In this document: positions 1 through 12,500 of the stretch, piece by piece
How positions within the stretch are numbered: the first letter of the stretch is position 1
How the letters are laid out: every line of letters starts with the position of its first letter
Origin: Tribonema minus
Taxonomy: Eukaryota > Sar > Xanthophyceae > Tribonematales > Tribonemataceae
DNA length: 64,000 nucleotides
Assembly: GCA_017506865.1 (NCBI GenBank)
Contig: JAFCMP010000028.1
Location: 186,001 to 250,000 of the forward strand
Reading direction: 5' to 3'
Translations under genes and position numbers: made by a program
Notes under the pieces: generated by a model
Seen by the model: the letters and a program-made list of their open reading frames with translations, nothing else
Database searches by the model: none
What the model was told of the DNA's origin: nothing

Positions 1-800
1 TGCAGGTTGTGAGCAGCGCTCAGCATTATTTGCATCACAATGTATTGCCTTTGAGTCATTGCATTCTTCTGATGGACCTAAACGATTGCTTCACTTATTG
101 CTCATGTATACGTTGCTTGCAGTAGAGGACGATGTATACGTTGCTTGCAGTGTAGGGCGCGAGCATGTGTGGCACTCATGGCTACCGCTGGAGCACCAAT
201 GTGATGAACATGTCATGAGGTTACTGTGTTGTGAGTACAGGGATGCTGAGTACGTTTCGGGGATTGTATCAGAGCTGTCTATGTGTAGGATCAAGTTGTT
301 ATTGTGGGTATGGCGCTACAGTAGCAAGCGCCTCTTAGGTATGTGGCAGCTGGGGTCACGTTTATTGTTACAGTTGATGTCACTCTGTCTTGCACGTCTG
401 AGACAGCACACATTCACTGTGAGCGAGTAGGTTCAGTTACCGCTGCAACCTAACCCTAATGCTAACCCTAACTCTTGGCAGCAGGCACTGGAATAGTCGC
501 GTCTGCTGTAACAGCTGCAACTTTGTCAGCAGCAGCCTGTGCCATACGACACAAATGAAATGTGCAGGTCGCCAGGTGCAAGCAAGGCAATGGCCGTTCA
601 GACCCCTGGCACCCGTTGTTTGCACTTGGCTTTTGAGTTGTTCGAGAGACAACACCAAGGCTTGTAACACTCAGGAGAATGAATATACTTCTATTAATGT
701 TTTTCAAAATTGGCTATGTGGAGTAAGCCTGACCCCCCCCCCCCCCCCCGCCCGCACTCACTCCCCAGACTTGGCCTCTATTCTCTTTGCCTCGCCGCAG
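1..800. other. Left edge: no exon resolved, probably upstream intron/UTR
   Basis: No convincing coding exon is visible here, although the gene whose 3' end starts at 801 must extend to the left or lie partly inside this stretch. An 18-base string ending in TTGCTTGCAG occurs twice (about 105-122 and 132-150), which looks like a duplicated splice acceptor. Degenerate CCCTAA-type repeats lie at about 450-475. A run of about 17 C residues at 731-748 precedes the acceptor at 799-800. Confidence 0.4.
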
Positions 801-2264
801 GCTCTGAAAGAAGCACGTCGCTCCAACCGCAACCTGGACGAGATCTTCAGCTCGTATGAGCTAGACGCACAGGACCAAAGCGAGCTGGCAGCAGCTGATG
901 CCACGGCTCGACCGGCATATGCCTGGGATGATGACGCGCTTTCCCAGGCACAGTCCGTCGGCGCTGAACTCGTGGAAGTGGAACTGTCCGCGGAGGAACA
1001 CGCCGCCGTAGAAAGCGCAGGCACGGACACTTCCGCGCTAGTCAAATTGGCTTCCGTCGTGTGGCAGAGGCCCGAGGATGAGGGGGGCCCCTTGCGAGTA
1101 CCCTTCGGGACCAACGTTCTTGAGATGGCACAGGAAGGGCGCTTGGCGGAACTGGCGGCGGCAGGTTCCCAGGGAACGGGCGCTCAGGAGATTTCCGCAC
1201 CGAGCGCTGCACGCGGGGAGCAGGAACGTTCTCAGGAAGTGTCTGCGCTCTACGCCAAGATCCTGGAGAACAAGCGCGCTGCTGCCGCTGCTGCTGCCCC
1301 CGCAAAGGTGAGGCAATGAATGGCTGAATGGAGTTGAGGGCATCAGGCGTGGCCTCCTCATGCCACTTGCTTGAATGTTGCCGCACCCATGTCCTACTCA
1401 TGTAGCAGTTGTCGGTTGTAGCCGTTCGTCTAGCAAACGCGCACGTTGACACTATTTTAATTCAAGTACCCGAAGTACAAAAATTTTGTGGTCGTTAGTT
1501 TGGTCATGCTGAACACCGCCTGATGTATGAACATGACACTGCAGCGGTAGCGTTTCGTAGCGAAGGGTGGTGGTCTTCATCTTAGAAGTGGAAAGCTGTG
1601 CTGTGCACACAGCAGATGAGTTGATATCGCTTGCTTATCTGAAAGGATTTTGTCACTGGTCAGGGCACTTCATGTAGCAGACCACGAATGCTTGATTTTG
1701 TGCAGCAACTGGACTGCAATGCGGGCTAGTGATTGGCGGCACCATAACTGCTGCAGAAACGCTATGTTGCCACCTTCACCACCTATGTTAGCGCTCACTC
1801 CCCAGACTATCACGCCACTCACACCGAGCTTTGCCCTGTTGTGTGTGAGCCCGCAGATGATGAATGGCAGCTCCAATGGCAGCGCCGCAGCGGAGGCGAA
1901 CGGCTGGCTATCTCGCATCTTCAATGCGAATGCCAACAACAACAGCAATCACGCCGGAGTCAACGGCAGCGCACCAAGCGGGGGCCCTGTGCTGCAGAGC
2001 AGCCAGGTGAATGGTCACGCGGCAGCAGCAGCGGCGGGGGCGGCGGCAGCAGCTGCTGCAACGGCTGTCGTACATGATGACGATGATGCATTGGCGGACG
2101 CGAAGGAGGCGTCGTTTGACGCGTATGACGCTATCATGGTGCACAGGGGGGAGCAGGAGGGCGGGGCGGAGACGGCGACGGCGGCGCGCGCTAGCAATAG
2201 GCTCGATGCAGATGCGGAATGGGCGGCGTTTGAGGCGGCGTTTGAGGGCAGGAATGTTCCGTGA
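801..2264 (+). CDS. 3' end of an unrecognised acidic, Ala/Asn-rich protein (partial, last two exons)
   Basis: Two exons are supported. Exon A (801-1307) follows a clean ...CGCCGCAG acceptor and ends at AAAG|gtgagg. Exon B (1857-2264) follows ...CCCGCAG and ends in TGA. Both are in phase 0 and give 304 residues. Exon A is acidic and helical-looking, starts LKEARRSNRNLDEIF, and ends with a poly-Ala tract after KILENKRA. Exon B is low-complexity (Asn, Ser, Gly, long Ala run, DDDD) and ends in an acidic segment containing DADAEWAAFEAAFEG. I recognise no domain. The N-terminus lies upstream, probably outside the window. High GC and absence of stops across both exons support coding. Function unknown. 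Confidence 0.55.
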
Positions 2265-2640
2265 GTCGTGGAACGTTCTGAGTGTGTGATGTGGCCTCCG
2301 CTCTGTATCATGAGTGTGCAGGTGCGGTATACTAACTAGGCGGCCTGTGTACAGCCCGCATGCACAATAATAGTGATCACAGCCCTGTATTATTGAGGTT
2401 TGGCACTACGTCGTGTATGCGCATGTGTATGTATGTATGTGGCGATTGGCTTGACAAACGCGTGTCGATTGTCAAGGCTACTGCATTGTTGAATGGTGTG
2501 TGGCAGCTTGTACCCTGCTGTAATGACTGAGTTGAATGCCATGTGCTGCGCCTCTCAGAACATCTCACACAGCCAATGCTGGAGCAGGAGCGGTGCTGGA
2601 GTCCTTCAATGCAGATGCTCGTACTGCAATTGGTCAGATG

Positions 2641-2718
2641 TGACACAAGCTGCACAACCGACACTCATGGTCACCATAATGACACAAGCTGCACAACCGA
2701 CACTCATGGTCACCATAA
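2641..2718. repeat. Exact 39-bp tandem duplication
   Basis: Two identical 39-base copies lie head to tail (2641-2679 and 2680-2718). Each begins TGACACAAGCTGCAC and ends GGTCACCATAA. The sequence is non-coding as far as I can tell. Perfect identity implies a recent event or an assembly artefact. Confidence 0.9.
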
Positions 2719-3787
2719 TTGTTATGATGCGGACCAAGAGGTGCCATTTGCTGTATTTTGTTGCATTGCGGCAGATGTATGGGAAGCCAACAGGGATTTT
2801 GGACAAGTCTTGAGTCGCGTGACTCTTATACAGGTTTCACAGACGCTCCTGCGTTGAAGAGCAGCAATGACAATGGTACAGAGCGCATCATGTTGAGATG
2901 AAGACTGTGTTTTGCTTCAAGGTGTCATTCACGCACCTTGCAGAAAAGCATATACTTCGAAGTAGTATGATCTCTTGCATATACATGCATGGCGCGTGAT
3001 GGCTCGAGCTGGCTCTGCTGGCCAGTGCTCTTCGTCTTGCAGCGCTTTGTTGGTGTGCTGCTCGCCTTCACATCTCCCGATTGACAATCAGTTTCAATGC
3101 TTCAAAATTGCCACGGCAGTACTATGTACAGTCATAAGCACATCGTGTAATGATACAGCAGCATTTGTGCCCGTGGTGTCGATTATCTAATAGCATGGTG
3201 CTCACGTGTGCACCTACACATGCACGCGTGCACTTGGGGGGCGCATCGCTCAAGTCGCCCCCCTTTGCATTCACCCATTTTGAGTGCGTGTGTGAGAGCC
3301 ATAAAAACGCAGGCATCTGCTGTTGTCTGATGGCCACTACTGTTCATAGTTCAAGCTGGTGCTTCAGAGATCTTTGTGTAGACACACTTGCACCAGCTTT
3401 GCGTTGGTTCAAGTTGAGCACATACATGAGCTCCCCCGTGTGTGCATCCAAGGCAGGTATGGCAACCTGCACATGTGACAGTCAGGCCGACTGATGCCAC
3501 AAGACGGCCACTCGAATGACACTTGTGGCACTGACATGCAACAAATGCATCAGGCGTACATTTGCAGGTATGTTTGAAGCAATGTGCGATCAAAACATCA
3601 TCCATGAGCTGTGTCCAGTCCGCTTGCCGCCCTCATCACATGAGTGTGCAACCACTGCATACTGCACATGCCACTGAGGAGCTGCATGTTGACCCACCTT
3701 TGTGACTACCATCACAAGAAAGTGATGGATTCACCAAACATACCATCAGAGACGCACAGGCACCACTACCATGCAACACATTTCAAA

Positions 3788-3832
3788 CATCACAGCAAGC
3801 AGCAGCGGCAGCAGCAGTAGCAGCAGCATCCT
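3788..3832. repeat. CAG/GCA trinucleotide microsatellite
   Basis: Imperfect run of CAG/GCA triplets in intergenic DNA downstream of the ankyrin gene. Confidence 0.8.
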
Positions 3833-4188
3833 CACACCTTTCACAACAGATGTGCAAAGGCCATGTGCATACATGTGTCGCAAGCGCGGGGGGTGGGGAC
3901 TCAAATAGCGACGGCTGATGCGGCACTACTTGTATACGCTGTCACTCGCACACACGCCGCACCCACTCAGCAGTGGAACCTGACTTCTGACCCAGACTCA
4001 TCGGCTCCCGACTCGGAACCCGACCTGGCATTTGAGTCTCAAGAGTTCTGACCTAGACCCACCCGCACCTGACTCTATGGCCAACAGATTCTTGACATCA
4101 CACTCAACCCGCCATCTGAGCTTCCCTCATCCAGGTGCATCAGCACCTACCTCAAAAGCTGTACCTGCGGAATCGAAACCTATCCGCG

Positions 4189-5889
4189 TCAAAGGTCCGC
4201 AGCATTGTGTGCGACTGCGTCACCGACACTCTCATCCTCGGCTTCGCCGGGTGCGTAAGGGTCCCAGTCGGACTCCCGGGAGTCATTGGGGTCAGGACAC
4301 CCGTGAGCAAGAGCCCACTCTACCACGCGGCGGTGCCCTCTGGCGGCGTCTAAGGTCATTCCGTCCCAGGGGCACCCGTGCAAGCGCGCCCACTGCAGCA
4401 TACGCAAGTTTCCATTCCGCGCCGCAAGTTCGCATACCTGTTTGTCCCAGGGGCACCCGTTGGCGTGCGCCCACTTGAGATCCTCCAAGTTGCCCGTTCT
4501 AGCTAGCGCCGCGCACGTCTGCTCGTCCCAGGGGCACCCGTTGGCGTGCGCCCAGCGCAGCATCACAATGTGTCCTTCGTTTGCGGCGGCCTTGCATGTC
4601 CCTGCATTCCAGGGACAGCCGTTGGCGTGCGCCCACTGCAGCATGTGGAGGTCCCCCTGCTGCGCAAGGATGCTGCATGTCCGCTCGTCCCAGGGGCAAC
4701 CGTTTGCTTGGGCCCAGCGCAGCACATGATGGTGCCTCTTGGCTGCAGCATGGCTGCACATGGTCGCATCCCAGGGGCAGCCATTGGCGCGCGCCCACTG
4801 CAGCAACTCAAGGTGGCCGATTGCCGCAGCATTACTGCATGTACGCTCGTCCCAGGGGCATCCCTTTGTACGCGCCCACTGCAACATCTTGAGGTGACCG
4901 ATTGCCGCAGCGTTACTGCATGTGCGCTCGTCCCAGGGGCATCCGTTGGTGTGCGCCCACTGCAACATCTCGAGCTCCCCCCATGATGCAGCTGTGCTGC
5001 ACGTCTCCGCGTCCCACGAGAACTCGTTGGCGCGAGCCCACTGCAACAGCTGCAGATCTCTGCACGACGCAGCGTACTCACAAATGCTGCGAGAGTCCCA
5101 GGAGCAGCCGTTGGCGGATGCCCACTGCACCACGTGGAGGTGCCTCCGGCCAAAGGCATTACGGCACACACTGTAGTCCCATGGGCAGCCATTGGCGCGC
5201 GCCCATTGCAGCACGTCGAGGTGGCCCTCGGTTGCGGCGCGCCTGCAGGTGGCCTCGTCCCAGGGACAACCGTTGGCACGCGCCCACTGCAGCACCGCAA
5301 GATGGCCCGCTCTTGCCGCCTCTGTGCATACATCCATGTCCCAGGGGCACCCGTTGGCATGCGCCCACTGAAGGACACCGAGATGCCCGCCAGCTGCCGC
5401 ATACGAGCATACGGCTGCACCCCAGGGGCAGCCATGGGCGCGCGCCCACTGCAGCGCCGTGAGGTGGCCACCTCTAGCAGCAGCAACGCACACATCCGAA
5501 CTCCAGTGGTGGTCGCGGCCGTTCTGGTACAGCCACTGCAGCACCTCCAGGTGTCCGCCTGCCGCCGCAGATTCGCAGTCCTCTCCCCGCACTTGACATC
5601 CATTTTGTGTGAGCCACTGGAGCAGACGCAAATGTCCTCCCTTGGCGGCATTCTTGGTGTAGAATTGGAGCAGCGGCGGAGCGTGCAAGCTGCGCAGCAG
5701 AAGCAGACGTTCGAGGTTTCCGTGCCGTATGCACGAGTCCTGCGCCAGCTGTGCCTTCAAGCCGTTCTGCATCGCCCACTCTATGACATTGGTGCTGCCC
5801 ATGGTATCTGCCGCTACCGTCTGGTGCTTCCGTGGGGCTTCGAGCGTGTCGATCTCGGCATTGAAAGTGGTGCAGGTGCTTCTAATCAT
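4189..5889 (-). CDS. Ankyrin-repeat protein, stramenopile 'LQWARANGCPWDE' type
   Basis: Single uninterrupted frame of 566 residues starting at the ATG at 5889. After about 50 non-repetitive residues it is almost entirely tandem units of about 26-27 residues with the pattern LQWARANGCPWD-x2-TC-x2-AA-x-GHLE. I count about 18 units, from VIEWAMQNG near residue 40 to VVEWALAHGC near 530. The C-terminus is acidic (EAEDESVGDAVAHN). Ankyrin repeats mediate protein-protein contacts; no catalytic domain, signal peptide or membrane segment is visible. This repeat flavour is abundant in brown algae, xanthophytes and oomycetes (family knowledge), often as large recent families. Unlike its neighbours it has no intron, which is compatible with retroposition or recent amplification (inference). 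The opposite strand also shows long open frames because the 81-base repeat is open in several frames; those are shadows. Confidence 0.9.
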   Translation of the reverse strand: MIRSTCTTFNAEIDTLEAPRKHQTVAADTMGSTNVIEWAMQNGLKAQLAQDSCIRHGNLERLLLLRSLHAPPLLQFYTKNAAKGGHLRLLQWLTQNGCQVRGEDCESAAAGGHLEVLQWLYQNGRDHHWSSDVCVAAARGGHLTALQWARAHGCPWGAAVCSYAAAGGHLGVLQWAHANGCPWDMDVCTEAARAGHLAVLQWARANGCPWDEATCRRAATEGHLDVLQWARANGCPWDYSVCRNAFGRRHLHVVQWASANGCSWDSRSICEYAASCRDLQLLQWARANEFSWDAETCSTAASWGELEMLQWAHTNGCPWDERTCSNAAAIGHLKMLQWARTKGCPWDERTCSNAAAIGHLELLQWARANGCPWDATMCSHAAAKRHHHVLRWAQANGCPWDERTCSILAQQGDLHMLQWAHANGCPWNAGTCKAAANEGHIVMLRWAHANGCPWDEQTCAALARTGNLEDLKWAHANGCPWDKQVCELAARNGNLRMLQWARLHGCPWDGMTLDAARGHRRVVEWALAHGCPDPNDSRESDWDPYAPGEAEDESVGDAVAHNAADL

Positions 5890-6507
5890 GAGGGACGGAG
5901 AGAGGAAAGCCAGTGTGAACGCGCAGTCGCCAGCACTGGCTGGTCAGCTGCAGCCCTCGACCTGATGGATCTGTCGGGCTCCATCGCCACAGCCATGTTG
6001 GCTCGCTATGAAGATCGCAAAGTTCAAGTGTACAGTCCACACCGAGTCCACAGCGCAGGCCTGGAGAGTCGCCCTCTAAATTGTGGAACATCATCACTAC
6101 AGCCAGTTTGGTTAGACGGGACACTTACCGCGTCATGGCCCATGTTAACAAGTCTATGCTGCTGTTATTGGCGTCAGCTGCAGTCGCTGCAGCGTTCGTC
6201 CCCAGTAATGAGCCAGTATGCAAGGGCCTTCGGTGGCGACCCACTCTGCAGCAACCGCAGCAACAAAGATCCTCCAGTGCACTAAGGATGGGCAAACAGG
6301 AAAGTCTAGAGGGAGGGCTGGCTGAAATGACAGATTTTTTTGTACAGCGACAGCAAGGAACTCTCCTGGGAACTGGAATCCTTCCTGGGAAAGTGGAACT
6401 CTCTGATCTGTAACTGTAAGCGCGTCGGAGGTACCGAGGTGCTATGATGCAAAACGCAGACTGTGAGACGTGACGATGCTTGACCGGGCAGTGTGAGGTG
6501 GAGGAAA
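5890..6507. promoter_or_regulatory. Divergent intergenic region between ankyrin and anoctamin genes
   Basis: About 620 bp separate the two divergently transcribed starts, so both promoters and 5' UTRs should lie here. I see no unambiguous TATA or initiator motif. Confidence 0.4.
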
Positions 6508-9500
6508 ATGGCGGAGCGGCATCAGCAGCGACAGCGGCGGTGGTGGCGGAACGGCGGCTGGAGCATCAGCGGCAAGCCTCTGCTGCTACTGGTGGCTCTC
6601 TTGTGGCGTGCCGCTTACACTGAGGCAGCCAGCGCCAACAACCATGAGACTGCCACAATGGACAATCCGGTGAGTACCTCATGAAGTGCTGCTGCGCCTT
6701 ATCGCCTGCACTGCAACTGCTGTGCTGAAAGTGCGATTGGCGAAAACATACAAATTGGCGATGATGGAGCGGTCGGTTGGCCCAGTGCTGGGCTCCTCTA
6801 ATTGATATGTTCTTGAATAAGGGGCCGAGCACAGCGGCGATTGAAATACAGGCCAGCATTTGCTTTGTCTCGCGGCACAAGGTTTTGAAGTATGACAAAC
6901 CGAAAGGCTGACCCAACGAAGCACGATGCTAGATTACTTCATGGCGCCGTGTGTACCTTTCAACACTACTCCTTTCACCAATAATTCGACAGCAGCCATC
7001 AACATATCAGTTGGTCAGACTCACTTTCAATTACTGTTGTGAAACTGTTGTCCAGTGAGACTATGTCAGCGAACTGGACCCGTATGGAATGGCATGCAAC
7101 CAGCTTGGTTGATTCAATGATTGCTGATCCTTGTCTACTTAACGTTAGGCATAAGATGTTGCAGTTGAACTGCTTGACACACGCGTGTGAAGCCAACAGC
7201 ACCAGATCACTGTCACTGTCTCTGTTGGGAGGATGGCAGACTTGAAGTGTACCACATGCTCACATGTCACTGACAGCTGCATCATTTAAAGCTGGATCAG
7301 ACAGCACTACTGGGACCATTGCCAGATCTGCAACACAGCTAGCTGCCGAAAGCTGCAGATTCGCTCATACTGCCTCTGTAGAAACCTAACAATTCATACC
7401 TGCCAGCAAATGCAAGCTGTGACACTCATTAGTGGACATCAACCACAACGTAGTACATGGTACCTGGTGGCTTGCCAGGAACGTTTGACGCGGCAGGTGA
7501 CCTTGCAGAGCTCAATGCGTGCGAAAGACACCCAATAACATGGTAGGTCAGGACCCATGAGAGCAAGCTAATTCAACAGCCTTCGATTGTGAAGTTGGTA
7601 ACGGTTCTCAGTGCTCAGCACTCGGTAGTAGGAAGGGGTCATGTGCATACGTCAACACTACCCAGGCACCATCTGGTTATCTGACTAGTGCCGGCCGTAC
7701 AGCCATCCCTCATACCACCCTTAGCTGGCCACCATCATGAGAGTGTTCAATGCTCCACAGGATCATCATTTGGTCTCCCCACTTGCTCACACATGTCCCC
7801 CGTTCCCCCTATTCCCCCCTACTCCAGGCTATGCTGGACATCATTGTGATCATCTGTCTGGCCACGGGACTACTGTTCCTGCTATACCTGCTGGTCCATT
7901 ACGTTCGCTCTCTGGATGATGATGCTCAGGCGGAAATCAGTGAGCAGCGGCGGCGGCGCGCAGAGAAGGGCTGCCCCTTCAGAGCGTCGAACGGTTACTC
8001 GTGGGACTATGTGATGGTGTTTGGCATACGCTTGGAAGATGACGAGGTGTTCAATGCGTATCAGCGCAAGTTCACCATCAGAGAGATCCTCAACAGGTGC
8101 GTGGTGGGGGTATATGTGCCTTGCAGGGGCCCAACTCTAACCCTAACCCTAAGGGAAATGCAGTGGTTGTAGGCTGAGGGAAGTCAAATGACATGCGATG
8201 TCAGGTGCCTCATTTCCAACAACGGCTTGTGGCATTACAATGTTGGCATCTGCCATCTGCTTGCAGGTCGGCTGGTTCACCTGGACTCCCCTCTTTACCA
8301 ACTCCTGCACATAACAGATGCAGCCCAGGTCAACCCGACGTATCGGTTTGTGTACAGCAGCAGGCTGGCTACACCAACTGGCAACCTTGTGTGCAGTTTG
8401 GAACTGAAGTTGTGCAAGCTGTTGCTCAATACAATGTGCAGCATTGTACAGCTGCAGAATGCTCGCATGCAAGCACGAGGCAGTGCTGACAATATACTTC
8501 GAAGTATCTGCTTTTCATGCCTGAGGTGCCAAAGTACGCATAGCGATCACCCGCAAGACTCAGCCTGAGAATCAGACTCACACGCACTCCATCTAACATT
8601 GGGCCTCTAATTACTTGTTTGAACACAAACTGTCAAAGGTGATGCAGTGTTTACGGTCTTTTCAAGGACCTGGCAGCATACTTTCATGCAGCACGAGCGA
8701 AATAAGCCAGACAGCGCTGCCCTGAAATACAGGCTTGATGTGAGCGGCATGTCAAGCCTAGGGGAGCGGCCTTCTTGTGGTTCTGAGGTTCAAGTTTAGC
8801 TCGCACGTCAGCACGTCGTTCCCGAACCACTTGCAACAGTTGCGGCGATTAGCCACAGTTCCTGTTCTTGCCCCGGCAGCAGCTTGTCATACCTACTACA
8901 ATTACCAAAAGCCCAGATAATAGCCGCATTGCTGAACATGACACCTAATGCTAGCCCTAACCGCAGGCTAACCCTAATCCAGACCTCATTAAACCCTAGC
9001 CCCTGCAGACTTGCTGCTGGTGGCATGGAGACACACATGTACTACAAGAAAAACCTAGAGCTCTACGTACGATCTTGTGATTTGTTGCCACAAATACAGC
9101 TCCAGTTTCTGCCGTCTGGCAGTAGCTTTTCATACCTGCCACTTGCAAGGTCCAGGCTTTTAACCCTGACCTTAACCATAGCCCTATCGCTGACCAAGAA
9201 ACCTGACCAAGGCTCACCCTAGCCTACCCCTAATTTCTGCAGACTTGCTGCTGGTGGCATGGAGACGCGCATGTACTACAACGCTCAGCGCGATGAGATC
9301 TGCTGCAAGGTGCGCTGCCCGGTGGAGCGGCTGCAGAAGGAGGCAGGGCGCATTGGCTACAAGTGAGTCACGCGGCATTGCTTTAACCCTAATCCTTGGC
9401 TACAAGTGAGTCACGCAGCAGAACCCTAACCCTAATCCTTGGCTACAAGAGGGTCACGCGGCATTACCCTAACCCTAGCCCTTGGCTACAAGTGACTTCT

Positions 9501-12500
9501 GCAACCCCAATCCCTAAGAGCAAGCCTGACTTCAACACCACTTGCCGCATTGGCTACAATTGAGTCACACTCCCATGGCTTTGACCCTGCCCCAACCCTA
9601 CACCTACCTGTAAATCCATTCTGATCTCCAGACCTAGTCCAACCTTTAGCCTTGCTGTGTTGGAGGATCGGCAAGTGCTGCTGTGAGGAAGATGCACCAG
9701 GAGTGGCAAATGTCATACCTCAAGACGTACTTCAATGAGTGTTGCAAAGCGCAAACACAGCACAAACACTGTGTTAGCTACAGGTTGACGCAGAGGTGCA
9801 AGGTCTAAGCCTTTGGCACTCGCATGTGCTCAGAGTACAATCTCATGTTACTTTGCAACCCCTGGCACATTCCACTGGCAAGTCTGACTTACCACAGGGG
9901 CTTCAGGGATACGTGCTACAGCGTCAGGCGGTGCGTAACACAGCACACTCTACGCGAGCTGCACTGCCGTGAGTGCGAACTGACGAAGCACACCTCACAG
10001 CCCACAATATTCACAGCCCATAGCAGGGCTGGAGAACGTACTTGGGGTCACGATAGCAGCTTGAGAGCTTCATGGTGGCGCCCTGACTTTGCACGTCCAT
10101 CGTGAACCTGATGTTGCACAATGGCTCTTTCATGATTGATGAATCGGCATTCAGCGGAGGGGCCTTTGGTGACATGTTTTGTGGAACACACATTCATGCG
10201 CACGCAATGGACCTAATCCCTCAATTGCCCCAGTGCCACTGTGCCGGACTCCACTTGCCAACTGCTGTTGAAGCTCTCTGCACTGCAACACACATGATAG
10301 CATGGTCGCCTAATTACCTACTTCGAGGTATGCGCCATGCCAATGTAGCCATAATTGCAAGTCTCTGTTGCCACTTCATACCCTGACTCCCTGCTTGGAG
10401 TCCTGGTCTGTTGCCGGCAACACGCTCTGTTGCAGTCAGCCCAAATCAGGTGCCGCAGTCCTATGCGATCAGCTGATTGAGCTGCTGTGGGTCTGTGACG
10501 ACTGCTGAGTGTCGTGGGGTTTCACTGATCGAGCAGTGTATGTGTCCTAGAGGGGGGGGGGGCACGGTGCATGGCAGTGCTCACATTGCTGCACACACAA
10601 AGGCGCCAGAACCCGGATCCTAACCCTCATCGTACTTCTACACCCTAGCCCTAACGGTAGCCCTAACGTCGGCCCTATCCCCGACCCTAACCCCCAAGCC
10701 CCTTCGCAGACTGCTCCTAAACTTCCTCATCCTGACCCTAACGCTAACAATGATCCTTGATCCCAGCCCTAGCCCTACACCTAATCCCTGACCTCAACCT
10801 CAACCCAACCTTGACCCCCATCCTTCTGCACACTGATCCCAGCCCTAACACTACACCTCACTTCTAACCTCAACCTTAACCCTAACCCTGACCCCAACGC
10901 TTTTGCAGACTGCTCCCGGACTCTTCCGTGCTCAAGCCCTAACCCAAAAACCTTGCCCTGACTCAAATCTTATCCTAACTCTAGCCCTAACTTTAACCTT
11001 AACCCTAACCTTGTTCTCAACGCTTGCGCAGACTGCTCCTGGACTCTTCCGTGCTGCGCTCCACCTGCCAGCACGGCCGCCCCGGGCGCTGGTCAGGCCT
11101 GGTCATTCAAGACGAGCACAATCAGTGCCGCTACGAGCCCTACGAACACCTGCACGCACCCTACCTATCCGACAGACCTGACATGGAATCGCTGTACAAG
11201 CGCTACGGGGATGCAGCGGGGGCGGGCTCTGCCCCCAAGATTGTGTTCCGGGGGGTGGACCGGCTTAAACTGATGTACACGATTATGGTCGCGAAGAGCA
11301 GCGAGGGGGGGTGCAACCTGGACATTGTGAAGCTGCTCAAGTACAAGGCGATACTGGGGTTCTTTCCGCTTCACGACAAGGTGGAGCTGAGGCTGCTGCA
11401 GCGGGCGTGGTTTAGATACGTGCAGGCCCCGTGGGCACAGCCGATCCAGGTGAGTCCCGTTGCAGCGTTGCGCGCCAATTGCCCCTTTCAACACACCCAT
11501 TGGAGGCAAGTTAGTCAAAGGCAATGTCAGTAAATCTCTCTCTGTCACTGGTGCCTTTGCAACCGGAGTCGTGACTTGCGGGGAGCCTGTGCCATGATGA
11601 GTCATGAGTCATTCAAATATTCTGCAGGCTTCCCCTCATCCGCACATCCTTCTGCTCTCTCCCCAACTGTGCACTTTGCTTCTGGCTACAGGATGTGAAG
11701 GACTACTATGGCGAGAAAATCGGCCTGTACTTCCTATGGCTCGGCCACTACACCACCTGGCTACTGCCTGCAAGCATATGCGGCATACTAGCCTGGATCA
11801 ACGTGGCAGCCGCAGGCAACGACCCTAACGTACCCGGGACAGCAGCATTCAGCGTGTTTGTGGCGCTGTGGTGCACCATGTTCACTGAGTTCTGGCGGCG
11901 GCGGCAGGCCACGTACACCATGAGGTACCTTTGTTTAAGAGATTTAGGTCGATGATTATGACAACGTGCAGTTAGTAGCGCCAGCGGACTTCCTCACAAC
12001 CTACAGGCAGAAATGACCGATCGTGCAGTGCAATAAGCTTTGGCGCCAAGAATTGGGGTTAGGGTTGGGTAGGGTTGGCATCCTAGGGTACAGGTTAGGG
12101 TTGAAGATAGGCGTGCTTCTGCAACCCCCTCCTCTTGAGCTCCTGATGCAATCTACCATGCGTGACAGACAAGCCATGTGCACATGTCTTTAAAGTTCAT
12201 TCCAGCACGAGTTCGCCATGGCCATGAACAGGCCGGCAACAGTTAGAAATGCACCTTGATTGCGTAGGCAATGAAGATAATGGTTTATCACAGGTCATCA
12301 TCAAGGTGGCCCGCCATGTAAGGGCATGTGACTCACCGCTGCCTAGTGCCCTAGGGATAGGGCTAGAGTCGCGCTCAGCCCCCTTCCTCTGCACCAGCAA
12401 GGCCTGGCTGCCTGAAGCGATTCATTGCAATCGTCACAGGTTGAGTTGCCAGTTTGTGCTGAGAGAGGCGCTGGTAGTGTTCAAAAACAACTCTCAAATG

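Larger units (their letters stand above)
2265..4188. other. Intergenic region, no gene seen
   Basis: Between the convergent 3' ends of the left-edge gene and the ankyrin gene. It holds an exact 39-bp tandem duplication (2641-2718), a palindrome of the TACTTCGAAGTA type at 2953-2964, and a CAG/GCA microsatellite at about 3788-3832. A degenerate stretch rich in GACTC/CCGAC (about 3980-4080) lies just downstream of the ankyrin stop. Open frames here are short and show no domain. Confidence 0.5.

Noticed and set aside
459..800. Upstream extension of the left-edge exon to the in-frame start at 459
   Set aside because: Composition changes abruptly at 801, where a strong acceptor lies; 459-800 includes repeats and a poly-C run.
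4563..5651. 362-residue minus-strand frame offset from the ankyrin frame
   Set aside because: Cys/Arg-rich shadow of the same repeat in a second frame. The in-phase LQWARANGCPW reading is clearly the real one.
5134..6285. 383-residue plus-strand open frame over the ankyrin gene
   Set aside because: It is antisense to the 81-base ankyrin repeats, which leave several frames open. Its translation has no domain and runs into intergenic DNA.
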